Shown: positions 1 through 10,739 of the stretch, one piece after another | How the letters are laid out: each line of letters starts with the position of its first letter | Position numbering within the stretch: the stretch's first letter is position 1 | Source: Costus lasius | Lineage: Eukaryota; Streptophyta; Magnoliopsida; Zingiberales; Costaceae | DNA: 64,000 nucleotides | NCBI GenBank assembly: GCA_027563935.2 | Contig: CM050448.1 | Coordinates: forward strand, 126,581,190-126,645,189 | Direction of reading: 5' to 3' | The notes under the pieces: model-generated | What the model saw: only the letters and a program-made list of their open reading frames with translations | What the model was told of the DNA's origin: nothing | Databases searched by the model: none | Program-made: the position numbers and the translations under genes

Positions 1-116
1 TTATTACCAAAACAGAAATGCTTCATGTAACTGCATCAAGAAATCAATTAAAAACCCACAGAGATATTATAACGGAGAAGGCCATAACATTAAGTAATAA
101 AAACTTGCATATGAGA

Positions 117-459
117 ACAAGGTTTGGAAAATTGTACTGTACCGCTCGGTTTTTGTGGTACGGTAATGGTCCGACAAAGGGGCGGCACCGGAATAGGCGT
201 CGGAGCACGGCTCCGGGCAAAACGGTGGCGGACGGCAGCGGCAACGGCTAGAAGCTTCGATCGAAGCTTCCGCCCTCGCCTGTGCACGCCGCCCGCCACG
301 CTGCCTTCGCCGCTGCTGCCCGCTATCCGCCCTCGCCTGTGCATGCTGCCCTCTGTACCGGACGGTACGCTGGTACCATACTGGTCCGGTGGCTCGCCGG
401 TACCGTACCGGTCCGGTGGCTCGCCGGACCGGCACGCTCCGCCGGTTTTTTAAACCTTC
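117..459. mobile_element. Small GC-rich insertion, non-autonomous element
   Basis: A 343-base GC-rich segment is flanked by TATGAGA at 110-116 and 460-466. The A2 copy (26821-26850) has one TATGAGA and no insertion, so A2 is the empty site and the 7-base repeat is a target-site duplication. The ends are imperfectly inverted (left ACAAGGTTT, right AAACCTTC). The interior has degenerate repeats of GGTGGCTCGCCGG with GTACCGGACCGGT. Related cores occur at 24529-24706 and 62279-62460. It encodes no recognisable protein; arginine/proline-rich reading frames across it are composition artefacts. It lies in the intron after the WD40 exon at 473-560. Confidence 0.85.
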
Positions 460-472
460 TATGAGAATATAC

Positions 473-750
473 CTTTTGATGATCGAGGTTAAAGAATAGT
501 ACTTTATCATCAACGCCACCAGACATGCCACCATCGCATAAGCCATCAAGTGTAAAAGATCTAAAAAATCAAAAGATAAGTAGCATATCATTAGAAAATT
601 CGAAATAAATCTAATGAACGATGGCTCTTCAAGGTTACAACATTAGCTAAGTTACCAAACCTGTATCTGAATGGTACTTTACGTAACATAAGGGAGTCAC
701 AGCCTTTAGTACATCCCACCAAACCATGCTTCCATCTTCATAAATATATC
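473..750 (-). pseudogene. WD40 protein fragment (DSE1/GNB1L-like), two exons, A1
   Basis: Two minus-strand exons lie in correct order. The first (about 750 down to 661) reads YEDGSMVWWDV and ends at a CAG|GTTTGG donor. The second (560 down to 473) starts after TTTTTTAG and ends AAAAG|GTATATT. It reads SFTLDGLCDGGMSGG then VDDKVLFFNLDHQK. An 'EDGS..WD' strand followed by 'SGG.DDK...NLDH' fits adjacent WD40 blades of plant DSE1 or the related GNB1L protein. The acceptor of the first exon is unclear. No further exons of this gene were recognised before the window edge or out to about 2600, so this is a captured piece, not a gene. The family is moderately sure, the exact gene less so. Confidence 0.6.
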
Positions 751-2640
751 AATAGACAATGCAAATAATGAAATTACTCTAATTATAATCATTGGATGAC
801 ATATAAGAAGTAATAGATAACAGCTTTTGATTTTTAAGTAGCAAAACTAATATGTGCCAATTTAAATCAGGTCACAGCAATAAAACATAATAAATAGAAA
901 AATAAAATTAATTATATCTTAATTTATAAGAAGCTCATCCATGTCCAATTTAAGTTACTGATTAGAATGAGAACACACAAGAAATCGCTTATTGCATTAA
1001 ATATCTTCTCCAACACTCCTAATAGATATAGTAGATTTTTTTACTGAACCAATCGTGCATAAGATTAGTCAAAATAAAATTCTTCCAAAAGGCAACATAT
1101 TTTGTGATTCCTACTTAGCTCTTCTAACTCTGTTTGCTTTGCCTCTAGGTTAAGGCTTGGTTCAGCCTCCCAACAAATAGCTTGTTAGCAATTATAGTCC
1201 CGAGAAAAAAATAAATAGATAGGATTTGTTTTGTTTGAGTTATTCCAGTTATTTGTTGGCATTATTGTCAAATTTTGAGTTTTGTTGAGAAATGATGTAA
1301 TATGCAAAATTTAGTTTGTTCTTGCATGGTTTGATCTTCCAATGGGGCTTGATAGTTGATTTTCCTGTGGTAGAGACTAGACAAATATACTGGTTTGGAC
1401 TAGTTTTTCAAACTTTAGAAACTAATATTTAGTATTAAGTATTAATTCCTATAGCTGTCATTTTTATATTAATATATATTTAGTAGGTCAAATAGATAGT
1501 TATGGATTATGTGTAAGTGGAATCATAATGAACCTATTATTTGTCTAAATATATAAGCTTAAAATATTGCAATAAGGTAGACTTTATTAATGAAACCTAA
1601 CTTGCCTCCATAACAAGGTTCCCACTATCCTTCTTATATCTGACAAGGTGGTAAACTCAATGCAAAGATGTTCAAAATGTAACCATTATATGAACCTCTT
1701 GTGTTAGTACATCTAGTACAATAGGTGCTATATGTCAATACACTAGGTATACAAAGATTGAGACATGACTAGTACCTTGTTACAAATTGAGATTAAAAAA
1801 CCTTGCTCTATAATACTCTCTCGGGACTAATTTATATACATAATTACTTATCCTACATGAGCCATAGAACGATCTTAATATGTTTAACCGGTGTTGTTTC
1901 CCACAAAATTTAATAGCAGGAAAAGATCTATGTAACTAGAAAGAATGTATGTTTTAGTTAATGTTTTAACTTAGCACTTACAATGTTAATATTATTCTCT
2001 GAAAAATATATGATATCACAAAAATAGGTCAAAGTACCTAGTTAAGAAATATATGAACTTTACTGTAATTATAAATAAGGGGAATCGGGATGAAAATATG
2101 AGAAAGCAAATTGAATAGGTTCTGATTTGACCTTTGGATTAAGTCCATTTATGCTTGATAAGGACTACTTTAATTAGTAAATAATTGGATTAACTGAGAG
2201 ATAGTCACTTCTATCTCATCTATCCCATCTCTTCACACCCAATACCAATCATAACCCCTTTTTTCTTTTGTAAGACAAGAGCGTTGGTGACATTTAAAGG
2301 AGGACAAGAGTTTCCAGCAATTCTTTAGTAAATAATAAGGATAAGATCCATATATAGCATAATTGTTTTGATAGATCCCTGAATCTAAATTTATCAATCC
2401 CTCTTAAAATAAACTTGAAACTCAAAATGTAATTTTAGTGGGCCGGCTGCAATTTACCTTGACTGGAGTTTTGAAAGCTTTTGTGAAGAATAAATGAGAA
2501 AATATACCTTTGATGTAAATTTTTGAATATTTATAAGGTGGATATATGTTGTCCTGAAATAAAAAATTTTCAGCATGTATCATGAAGGCCTATGACCTCT
2601 TTATAAAATAATTGTTTAGTGGATTAGAATATATTCTTTA
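751..2640. other. AT-rich stretch without recognisable gene (A1)
   Basis: AT-rich sequence with no long reading frame and no exon recognised. It is repeated in A2 at about 27118-29070. A2 has a small local repetition near 28060-28150 (CTAGGTGCTATATGAACC region) that A1 lacks. Confidence 0.6.
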
Positions 2641-2696
2641 TTCAGCTTCAAGTATAAACACTAAGTTGTTAAATATTGAGTACACAATTAGTCCCC

Positions 2697-3420
2697 ATGG
2701 ATTATTCGTGGCATCAGCAGGGGCGTCCACATGGCATGCCAATCGGCGTCCGCGTGATGTGCCAGGATGGCACCACACGAACGGCGCCACGCGGATGGTG
2801 CCACACGAATTGCGCCACGCATGGCGCAGTTTGCATGACACATTCTGTGTGGCACCGTCTGTGTGGCACAGTGCGCGTGGCTCACTTCGCATGGCGCCAT
2901 CCGTGTGGCGCCGTCCGCGTGGGGCGAGCTGCTATTATGCATGGCGCTAGTGGTGCCGACCGCATGGCTCCATCCGCGTGGCACAGTACGTGTGGCTCCG
3001 TTCGCGTGGTGCCATCCTGGCATGCCATGTGGACACCTCTGCGTGAGCCACGCGGACGCCACCGCATGAGCCATGCTAACACCACACGATGTCATACGCA
3101 TGCCACGAATAATCCACGTGGACGCCACATGGAGCTCACGAGGTTTTTTAAGTCCAATTGAACCGCGGTCCGGTTGAACCACTTTGACCTAGTTTATTCG
3201 GTTGAGCCGGTCGGTCTGATCAGCATACAATTGGTTCAAACCTACTTTTTCACCCCTTCTCTCCCTCTGCCTCCGCACGCCACAACTCTATCGTTGAACC
3301 CCCACACCGTCGCACGCTCCCCCCTTCCCGGCGCCACGCCGCCTCATCGCCCTCATACCGCACCACCTCATCGCCCTCAGGACTGTATTGCTCATATCAT
3401 TCGAATTATTCTCAATTTCT
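2697..3420 (+). repeat. Left GC-rich minisatellite module, A1
   Basis: An irregular array of short units built on GTGGC (GCGTGGCGCCATCC-like, minus strand GCCACGCGG) runs to about 3110. It is bracketed by an inverted pair, GGATTATTCGTGGC near 2699 and CCACGAATAATCC near 3106. Next come CATGGAGCTCACGAGG and GAACCGCGGTCCGGTTGAAC (about 3161-3180), then a C/T-rich leader from about 3240. The same order, array then GAACCGCGGT/GGTTGAACC motif then pyrimidine-rich leader, recurs on the minus strand at 11840-10900, 35450-34550 and 64000-63100. Long frames across it are low-complexity and read open in several frames, so they are not taken as genes. Confidence 0.8.
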
Positions 3421-3850
3421 CACAGGTATTCATGGCATATATTACTATTGTGATAACATTTTTTTGCGTTTTATGTGATTTTACTTTGAAGCACATGCAC
3501 AAAGGTGTAGAATAGGAGAAGACAAAACTATTGAGTTTTCTTTTTTTGCCTAAGGCAAGTAGTTGATGTTATTGATCCAAAAAGAATATATACATGTTTC
3601 AAACAACCACTCTCACCCCTTTCCTCTTTCACACAATCCTAGAAAATTTTGAAAAAGTCTCCCCTGTATTTTCTAACGCGAGAGCCCTGTGCTACATGCA
3701 TCCACCATCCAAAAATACATATCAAAACCCAATACCCATCTCAGCCCACAAATACATATCAAAACCAACAAGCAAATACATCAGATTACACTGCAAATTA
3801 AAACCATGTTGAAGCCTTCCTCGTTGCAGCCTCTGGATGTTTGATTTGGC
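3421..3850. other. Spacer between left module and LINE remnant
   Basis: AT-rich then C-rich sequence with an internal near-repeat (AAATACATATCAAAACC, twice near 3712-3765). No coding family was recognised. It is absent from A2, inside the 2.65-kb difference. Confidence 0.5.
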
Positions 3851-6080
3851 GGCATCTCACCCATAATATGAAGATCCAACCATGTGGGGCGCCAAGGAGA
3901 CACTAGCCAATGTAGAGTACTGCTTTACAAGTCTTAGAATTCCAATCGCATCAAAATGTTTAACAGCAACCCTGCAGCCAATTATCCTGGGGACACGCAT
4001 AAGAAAACTAACATTGCAAAAAATTTGATTCAAGGGGGTTGTGGTTGTCTTCATCACCAAAGAGTCCGGCAGCCAGTAAATCGCCAGCCTACACATCCAT
4101 GCCAAAATATCATCAAGTGCTGCCTATACCAGACTGGACAAAACCAAGTTAGATAGCAACATGCTCCTCTAATCCATATAGAAGAGAAATCCCCTTGGTT
4201 TTTTTCTTGTTTTTCTTCTTTCGCTTCCGCCCAGAATCTCCAACCACAAAGTCTTGGAGATCTAATAAGCACCCAGCTTCTTCCCGTGGTATCGGCAGGT
4301 CCGGGCATTCAATGTCCCCTAACTCCAGGTCGTCAATAGCTGCATCCACATCCTCCGGCCCTAGAATAGGCGTGGAGGTTATAATTGATTTTCCTTTCTC
4401 CTGATGAAAGTTGGATGGTGTCATTTTTGGGAGATCAGGTTTGTTTGAATTATTGGGTGCAGGATTCGCAGCCACCTGCTGAAGAGTGTGCTCCTTGATT
4501 TTTCGATTTGTAGTGACCCCCTCAGCCTCCTCATCAGCATCTAAGTCCTTAATGGCACATGGCGGCGAGGATATAGCCTTTGCGTTTCCTTATCCCTGCG
4601 CCATATCCATACTCCCTTCCCTGTCCACCTGATCCTGCGCGATCTTGCCACCCTTGGATGGTATGTGTACTTGAACTTCCCGCCTCTGTGAGGAAGACCC
4701 AGTCCCTTCTTGCATCGGGCGCCTCTCGTGTAAAGTGTAAAGAGTTTGTTGTGGATTCTGAGCATGCAACAGCCATCTGACCGGGTTTAGGTTTCTTCTT
4801 CCAAACTTGGCTCACATGGGTATTCCCTGCCTCGGCACAGCTCTTGGGATTGTGGCCATAAAGATTGCATGTAGTGCATATGGAGGGCACTGCCTCGTAC
4901 TCGAACCGGATGTGGGCTTCAGGCCCCCATTGACCATCACAGAAAGAGCCTCAGGGAAAGCAGAAATAGCTTCCATTTCCACACAAATCCTAGCAAAACC
5001 CAGTCTAGATTTTGTAGTTGTGGCTACGTCCATAGAAATAGGTTTCCCAAGCGCGCTTGCCAATTGCCCGATGATGCCGGGAGACCACCACTTCAGGAGC
5101 AGGTTGTGGATGCGAACCCAGATTGGGATGAAGGATAAGTCTACCCGAGATAATTCATCCTCCGGAGTCCACGGCTTGAGTATCAGCACCTTACCAAAAA
5201 CAAACCAAGGACCCCTCTCTAATACATTCGTCTTGTCATCGGCCAAGCCAAACCAAAAAAGGACAAACCCAGCTCGAAGCATAAAAACCTTCATCTCCCC
5301 TTTAGGCTTCCACATTTCCGTGAGTTTCTGCTTCAGAATCAGGAAATTCGGCCGGTATCCGATGAAGTGCCCAACAAGGGTGTTCTCCCAGAAAGAACAA
5401 TTTTCGGCCAATTCCTCCTCAGGGACATAGATATCGAGGACTCCGCCCTCACATTTGACATCCGAAAGCAAAAGGGTGCATGAAGAAGGGCATGAGGTGG
5501 GCTTGGCGAAAAGAGAACTCCAGGATTTTGGGGGAAGAGGGCTGTTTCCCTGACCGGGGGAAGCAGCCGGAGAAGCCCCCGCAATAGGAATACAAGAAGC
5601 TCTTCCAACACGATTGTCGGAAGCCTGGGGTGCCAAAGAATCCAGCAGCCGCAGCAAAGGAGCGACAACCGGAACCTCGAACTACAGAAAACCCGGCACC
5701 AAGGGAGTAACGCCCCCACAAAACCAGCAGGCGGAAGCGAAAGAGGCGGATGCGAAAGAGGAAGACGCGAAAGAGGCCCCACAACCCCCGCACGCCACAG
5801 CTACCGGGAGCCCACGCCTTCCCAGCAAGGCCGAGACCTTCAAGACTAGTCGCAATCACTTCGCCGCCGGCTGAAGAGTCGCCGCCGGAGACATGCGTTG
5901 TCGCCCTAATCGCAGCCGCACGGAAGAAGAACGTCTGAAACCCTATCTCGCCGCCTCCACCCGAGCGCCCGAGGAAGCTGACAAGAGTACCACCCGCACG
6001 CGCCGCCTCTAGAGGAACACCGCGTTTTCACCTCCCGCCGGCAAGACCGCCGGCCGACCACTAGGGCCCCAACCCTAACA
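3851..6080 (-). mobile_element. LINE (L1-type) remnant: 5' leader and ORF1, no ORF2
   Basis: On the minus strand, a GC-rich leader (about 6080 to 5660) precedes ORF1 with a DUF4283-type domain and a CCHC zinc knuckle, as in plant L1 LINEs. ORF1 ends near 4149. Downstream, 4148-3851 shows no endonuclease or reverse transcriptase. LINE copies usually lose the 5' end, so a copy that keeps leader and ORF1 but lacks ORF2 implies a later deletion. A2 keeps only the leader part (29416-29770). Confidence 0.75.
4149..5657 (-). pseudogene. LINE ORF1 (DUF4283 + zinc knuckle), frameshifted
   Basis: Minus-strand frame 5657-4812 carries the DUF4283-like core: ENTLVGHFIGYRPNF, then GPWFVFGKVLILKPWTPE, then IPIWVRIHNLLLKWWSP. 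This order is typical of ORF1 of plant L1 elements, an RNA-binding capsid-like protein. Around 4890-4900 the frame changes. The zinc knuckle CTTCNLYGHNPKSCAE (C-x2-C-x4-H-x4-C) is read from the frame at 4890-4549. A third frame (4475-4149) carries an acidic then lysine-rich tail ending in RKRKKKNKKKTKG. At least two frame changes mean it is not functional. The start codon is uncertain because the leader is open in several frames. Confidence 0.75.
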
Positions 6081-6520
6081 TCGCACGTTCAGCCCTAACA
6101 CTTCATCTAATATTAGAGAAATGTGTCATCGCATTGAGTAGATCAAGATGAAATAGCTGCCTCCAGAGAAGTGTCACAGCGTTTCTTTTTCACTCTTTTC
6201 TAATTTGATCTTTTCATTTATCTTTCATGATGTAGATCAGGATGAAATAGCTGCCTTCTATTCTTATAGGAATTTCAATCACTGGTTTGTGTAAATTTTT
6301 AAAAATTTCTTGATTAGGATAAATCATGGCTGAGTCCACTGTATGGCTGCAAATCAATTCTGTGAATTTGGGAGACTGTTGGAGCTAGAGCTATCAGGTA
6401 GCCTACAATTTTTTATGTTGAATCATTTTTTTTTCAAATCTGCCTTTACATTGAATTGCATCCTCTTAAGTGAACGATATTTCATTCCAAGGTTCACAAT
6501 ATTTCACTCTTTAGCAGTTC
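6081..6520. other. Spacer between LINE leader and MIP2 fragment
   Basis: No gene recognised. It has a short near-repeat, GTAGATCAGGATGAAATAGCTGCC, cited here by position only (about 6138-6160 and 6233-6256). Confidence 0.45.
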
Positions 6521-7379
6521 CTAAAAAATTTCCACTCCTTGAAAAGCATCATCAAGATTAAGCAAAAACGAGCAACCTAGGACATCATCCTCTTCAGCAA
6601 TTGGAGGTTCCATTATAAACTTAGCCCGTCCAAGAGCGATATTATGCTCAGCCATCCAGCAAAGTATATTAAGCAACACACGCATTTGTATGGAGATCTG
6701 ACGTTTTATAAATGAATTGGCCCCTGGATCTGACAGTTTAACATACTCTTCTTTTTGAGACACCTCAAGAAGCCAAGGAAGTTCTAAAGCAACAAATGAG
6801 CGGACTCTCTTATTCTCACTTAGAACTGTATCCCAATAATTCCATCGCTCAGCAAATCTATGCCAACTTTTGCAAGTACATCCTTGATCACCATCAAGAT
6901 ATGATCCATGTTGCACAAACTTTTAACCATCCTTTCATTTAGATATATCTTTCGTACGGTCTACATAAAGTGATGACTTAAATAGTTTTGGTCGACTAGC
7001 TCCAGTCAAAGTAATTAAATGCTCAGATTGAACATTTGTGTCTACCTCAACATTTGTGTCTACCTCCTTCCATGCATTAAGTAATTTTCCAATTGATTCA
7101 CCATCACAATGGCTTAAAGCAAAACCCAAAATCTGTTTCCTAGAAGTCAACTTCATATTGTCAATATGAGGTCTATAGCACAACACATAAATCCCAAATT
7201 GAACCGTGGCCTTTTTTCACAAGCACTAGACAAAGATCAAAAGCTAGTGGACGATCACCAGCAATTGCAACTTCTCTAGCCATAGCTGCTTCTACATTGG
7301 TCTCTGTAAACTCATGTACTAGACTTGTATTGATGGAATTAACTTCACATTTCATATTGTCTTGTAGTAGGTTTTCCAC
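6521..7379 (-). pseudogene. Sec39/NBAS-type protein fragment (MIP2-like), A1
   Basis: Minus strand, three reading-frame blocks in correct order. 7379-7173 reads AMAREVAIAGDRPLAFDLCL then KKGHGSIWDLC. 7186-6935 reads SRKQILGFALSHCDGESIGK and LLNAWKEVD. 6916-6521 reads VALELPWLLEVSQKEEY and IMEPPIAEEDDVLGCSFLLN. These fit the Sec39 domain of plant MAG2-interacting protein 2 (NBAS homologue), part of the ER tethering complex for Golgi-to-ER vesicles. Breaks: a frame change at about 7190 just after IWDLC, and a stop plus frame change at about 6930-6916. The family protein is over 2000 residues; only about 280 residues of it are here. Family identity is fairly sure. Confidence 0.8.
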
Positions 7380-8979
7380 TTAATACTACGCCTTACTTCT
7401 CCTCACATTCTGACCTAGTCTTCCCATCTTCTCTTATGTTTCATTCTACACTAAAAGAAATGTGATATTGGATAAAATATACCAATGGTTTAGATCATGT
7501 ATTCTATCATTAAAGGAAAGCTAATGAACTAGGAGTATCATCTCACGATAAATCAAACAATGATGCATGAAATCAAACACAAGTGAAGATGAATATTGAG
7601 TGGAGGGGCAAAAACTAGAAACATGAAACTGGTAGCGTTGACAACCAATTTCTCATAATCATTGTGCACAAGGTCATCATACTTGCAAAGTATTCCCAAC
7701 AAAAGGAATGAAGTTATGATTCCAGTAAAGGCTAAAGTTTAGTTGTTAATCTAGATATGGATCGCTTGTAAATATTACACTCAATATGAGGAGAAAAGAG
7801 ATGAGTTACCTTCATGTGATTGATTGGATGTTGCACATGGTTTAATATATTTATCCCATGGTTTAATTGAGAATATATCCATATCCAGAGGTCATATTGG
7901 AAAAAAAAAAATTAACGAGAACGAACACAAATAAGAGGGGGACTATTGTGGGGCTAATAGGGGAATTAGCGTATATACACAACCCTAAATCCTCAAAATA
8001 CAAAGATATAAATCCTTTTAAGACTTTAAAAAAATAAATAACATGAGAGTGATAACAATTTACTCTAATATATAACATTCTAATACATCATAAATGAAAG
8101 GTGTTAAATTGATACAATCTCATGTTTAATACTAAACATAATATGCATTCTATGGAAAGTGACTACAACATATAGACAAACTACTACTTAATTTAAAGAT
8201 AACACATAACAACTAATTACTACCTACTCATGTGTAAGTCTTTCAAACTGGTATTCATATATAATTTCAAAAGAAGATATGCTGCTTGTATTGAGCTTCC
8301 TGGTTCCCATATTTGGCTAGGCATATCTATATTTCTGATGGATTCAATGGAAAATTTACATTGTTGTGTTTGATTTTGTTGCAGTCAAGGTACATAGAGA
8401 TATGGAGAAAGAAAACAACATGAACCAGAACATGAAATTGTTAATGAGAGGAAGCTACTAAAAGCGAGAAGTAAAATGATGATCTGACAAGGAGATGTTT
8501 GTAACATGTCCCTACAAGAAAAAGCTTGCAAAACAAGGAAAATGATTGGAAGAAGAGAGGCCGCTCATAATTTGTGAAAAAAAGGGAGGATGTAGGCGGT
8601 TCATATCTTATTATTTTTATTTTATGTGTTCAATTAGTGTGCTGTGTGTTTTCTTTACTTAGTAGTTAGTCACATTGGAAGACTAGAGATAGTAGAATAT
8701 TTGCATCTTAGATTTTAATCTTAGTTCATACTAGATTATAAGCCTTGCACAAACAATCGGAGCTCAAACTGATACATAGACCTTACACTACTCCCTGCAT
8801 GGCTCAAAGTGCCACGGGGCTAGGAGTGTTCAAGGAAAAAAACCTGTTGAACCATGGTTAACCGTAACAAATCGGTTCGGTTTCTAAGCAGGTTTTTAAG
8901 TAGACAAAGAGGGTTCGATTTGGGATCGATTCAGCATTGTGTCGAACCATCAGTTAACTGTCCGAACTGGCATATATAT

Positions 8980-9153
8980 ATCATTTTGAAATGTAATCCA
9001 AATTAATGACCCAAGCCTAATACTGACACATGAGGCCATGACCCAACCCAAAATCCAAAACTCTCAATCATTTTGAAATGTAATCCAAATTAATGACCCA
9101 AGCCTAATACTGACACATGAGGCCATGCCCCAACCCAAAATCCAAAACTCTCA
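8980..9153. repeat. 87-base tandem duplication (A1)
   Basis: Two direct copies of an 87-base unit starting ATCATTTTGAAATGTAATCC at 8980 and 9067. They differ by about one base (GCCATGACCC versus GCCATGCCCC). The same pair with the same difference is in A2 from about 32658, so it predates the large duplication. Confidence 0.9.
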
Positions 9154-9240
9154 ATCTCTCCTCACTCATTTAAAGTCAACCTGCGGTCCAGCATCCAAAT
9201 CCAATATCTCTCCATTGTTTGCATTATCTGTATAGTATAA

Positions 9241-9598
9241 TGTTTAATTTTGGATTTTGTCCTTTGCAATTTACTTTGATTTGCCATTTAATCCATAATA
9301 AAAAAAATAAAACTAGCCTCAAGAGTTTGACTATTGTAATCGAGATGATATAATTGCTAAATTAATATTGTCAAATGATAGTCAATTCAAAAGATTCATA
9401 TTTACTAGATACTATTAATTAAATTATATTTAATATTAGATTTTGGCCCCTCCAAGTTACCTTTGTTTTTCCGATTTTGATTTGTAATAATAAAAAAATC
9501 AAAAGTAGTCTCAAGAGTTTGATTATTATAATTAAAATGATCCAATTGGTAAACTAATATTGTAAAATGATAGTCTAATTCAAAAGATTTATATTTAT
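9241..9598. repeat. Diverged ~185-base tandem repeat (A1)
   Basis: Two diverged direct copies, about 9241-9410 and 9426-9598. Each runs from TTTGGATTTTG/TTTTGGCCCC through CTCAAGAGTTTGA to TTCAAAAGATT. A2 has the same pair. Confidence 0.7.
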
Positions 9599-9674
9599 GA
9601 TCACATATATGAAGAATTAAACTAGTAGGCCATTATATCATTCTTAATTGGATAGAATGAGAGTAAAAACTTAC

Positions 9675-9749
9675 TTTCCTTGTTTTAGTATCTACAGCTG
9701 TGAAAATTTCAAGATGAGGTTTAGCAATTGCTTTAAGATAGTTACATTC
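9675..9749 (-). pseudogene. Unidentified exon in captured exon string (A1)
   Basis: A minus-strand exon with a good acceptor (CCATGCAG before 9749) and donor (GGAAA|GTAAGTT below 9675). One frame is open throughout: ECNYLKAIAKPHLEIFTAV then DTKTRK. I do not recognise the family. It follows the PP2A-like exon in the same orientation. A2 has it at 33351-33425. Confidence 0.4.
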
Positions 9750-9997
9750 CTGCATGGTTAACAAATAGTTAGATTCTTAAAAGTCAGTCGAAACCAATTT
9801 GAACAACACAACATTAAACCATAACTATGTAGAAGCTCAAAAATGAACTAGCCTTGTTTTACATACAGGAAACTAACTAATTTGGGCTGTAAAACTTTGG
9901 CAACGTTGAATTTGATGTTTGACACTTTGTGAACCAGATTTTACTAATAAAATTATCAAATGTCCGTGAAAAGAAATTGAAAGAAATTTATGCTTAC

Positions 9998-10138
9998 CTA
10001 TCCTTTCACTAAAGTAATAACTGCAGGCAATAGCTTTTCAAATGTGATCTCAGCACCCAAGACTGGAGTTAGCGGAGAAATTGCTTGTAGAATGGTCATG
10101 TCATATAAGTAAATTTGATTATTGATTTTCCCTAGCAC
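9998..10138 (-). pseudogene. PP2A scaffold subunit A exon fragment (A1)
   Basis: A 141-base minus-strand exon begins after a TTTACAG acceptor and ends at GGATAG|GTAAGC. It reads VLGKINNQIYLYDMTILQAI then SPLTPVLGAEITFEKLLPAV. This matches the HEAT-repeat segment of protein phosphatase 2A regulatory subunit A, where 'INN..YLYRMTIL.AISLLAPV.G.EIT...LLP' is characteristic. The subunit is a scaffold joining catalytic C and regulatory B subunits. In this frame the exon ends in TAG. The expected 'KDR' end is visible one base out of frame, so a frameshift lies in the last ten codons. Only one exon of a normally ~590-residue protein is present. Confidence 0.75.
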
Positions 10139-10573
10139 CTGTAAAGCAAGTAGGTACCTATCCTACATTACTAATTAACAAAGTTCATATCATGCCGAGA
10201 GAATATGAACATCTAATGTTATGCAACCCCAAAGGATAAGTCCTAGCTTATTGACTTTGACAATGTCAAGTTACAGGGATGAACAATAGGGTTGGGTAAG
10301 GTTAAACTTATTAATTAGGATTTGTTTGGAGCTATTGGGCAGTTGAATGCAGCACCAATTAATGATTTTGGGCGTGAAACTAGATCTATGAAGATGACTC
10401 ATTGTTAAAGAACAAAGTGTGAAAATGTGAAAGAACTAAATTGTGAACATATTGTTGTTTAATGATAGTTTAATTAGCAAATTGCTCTAGTACTAAATTG
10501 TGAACAAATTGCTCTATGAATGGAATCTAAAAGTATTAAACATATAAGAAAATTTTGCATCCAACAAGCTTAC

Positions 10574-10633
10574 CGCAGCAATCATCAGTCCTCCGGGGGA
10601 TAATGCAAGACCGAAGCACTGCTCAGGTAACTG
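10574..10633 (-). pseudogene. 60-base exon of unidentified gene (A1)
   Basis: The minus-strand exon has an acceptor TTTTGCAG and donor GCG|GTAAGC. It is 20 codons long and open: QLPEQCFGLALSPGGLMIAA. The 'GLALSPGG' core recalls WD40/TFIIIC-type beta-propeller proteins, but this is too short to name. It is not part of PP2A-A, so its position just upstream of the PP2A exon makes the string chimeric. A2: 34250-34309. Confidence 0.45.
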
Positions 10634-10739
10634 CTGCAAAAGTAATTTATGTATGACAAGTCAAACAACGTGCTTCGTGAGGAAGAAAAACAACTATGCA
10701 AACCCTAAATATAAAAGAGAGAAATCAAATAGAACTCAC

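Larger units (their letters stand above)
7380..9640. other. AT-rich stretch, no gene recognised (A1)
   Basis: Only short chance reading frames. It contains the tandem repeats listed separately (8980-9153, 9241-9598). It also has a stretch (about 8620-8760) that resembles, inverted, 48800-48990 and 60005-60190, so a dispersed repeat is present. Confidence 0.5.

Noticed and set aside
67..591. 174-codon minus-strand frame in A1
   Set aside because: It runs through the GC-rich insertion and into the WD40 exon in a wrong frame; Arg-rich repeats reflect CCGGTACCG composition. A2 shows the insertion is foreign.
2676..3182. Overlapping 161- and 164-codon frames on both strands across the left array
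   Set aside because: Minisatellite without stops in several frames; changes in unit length between A1 and A2 do not preserve frame.
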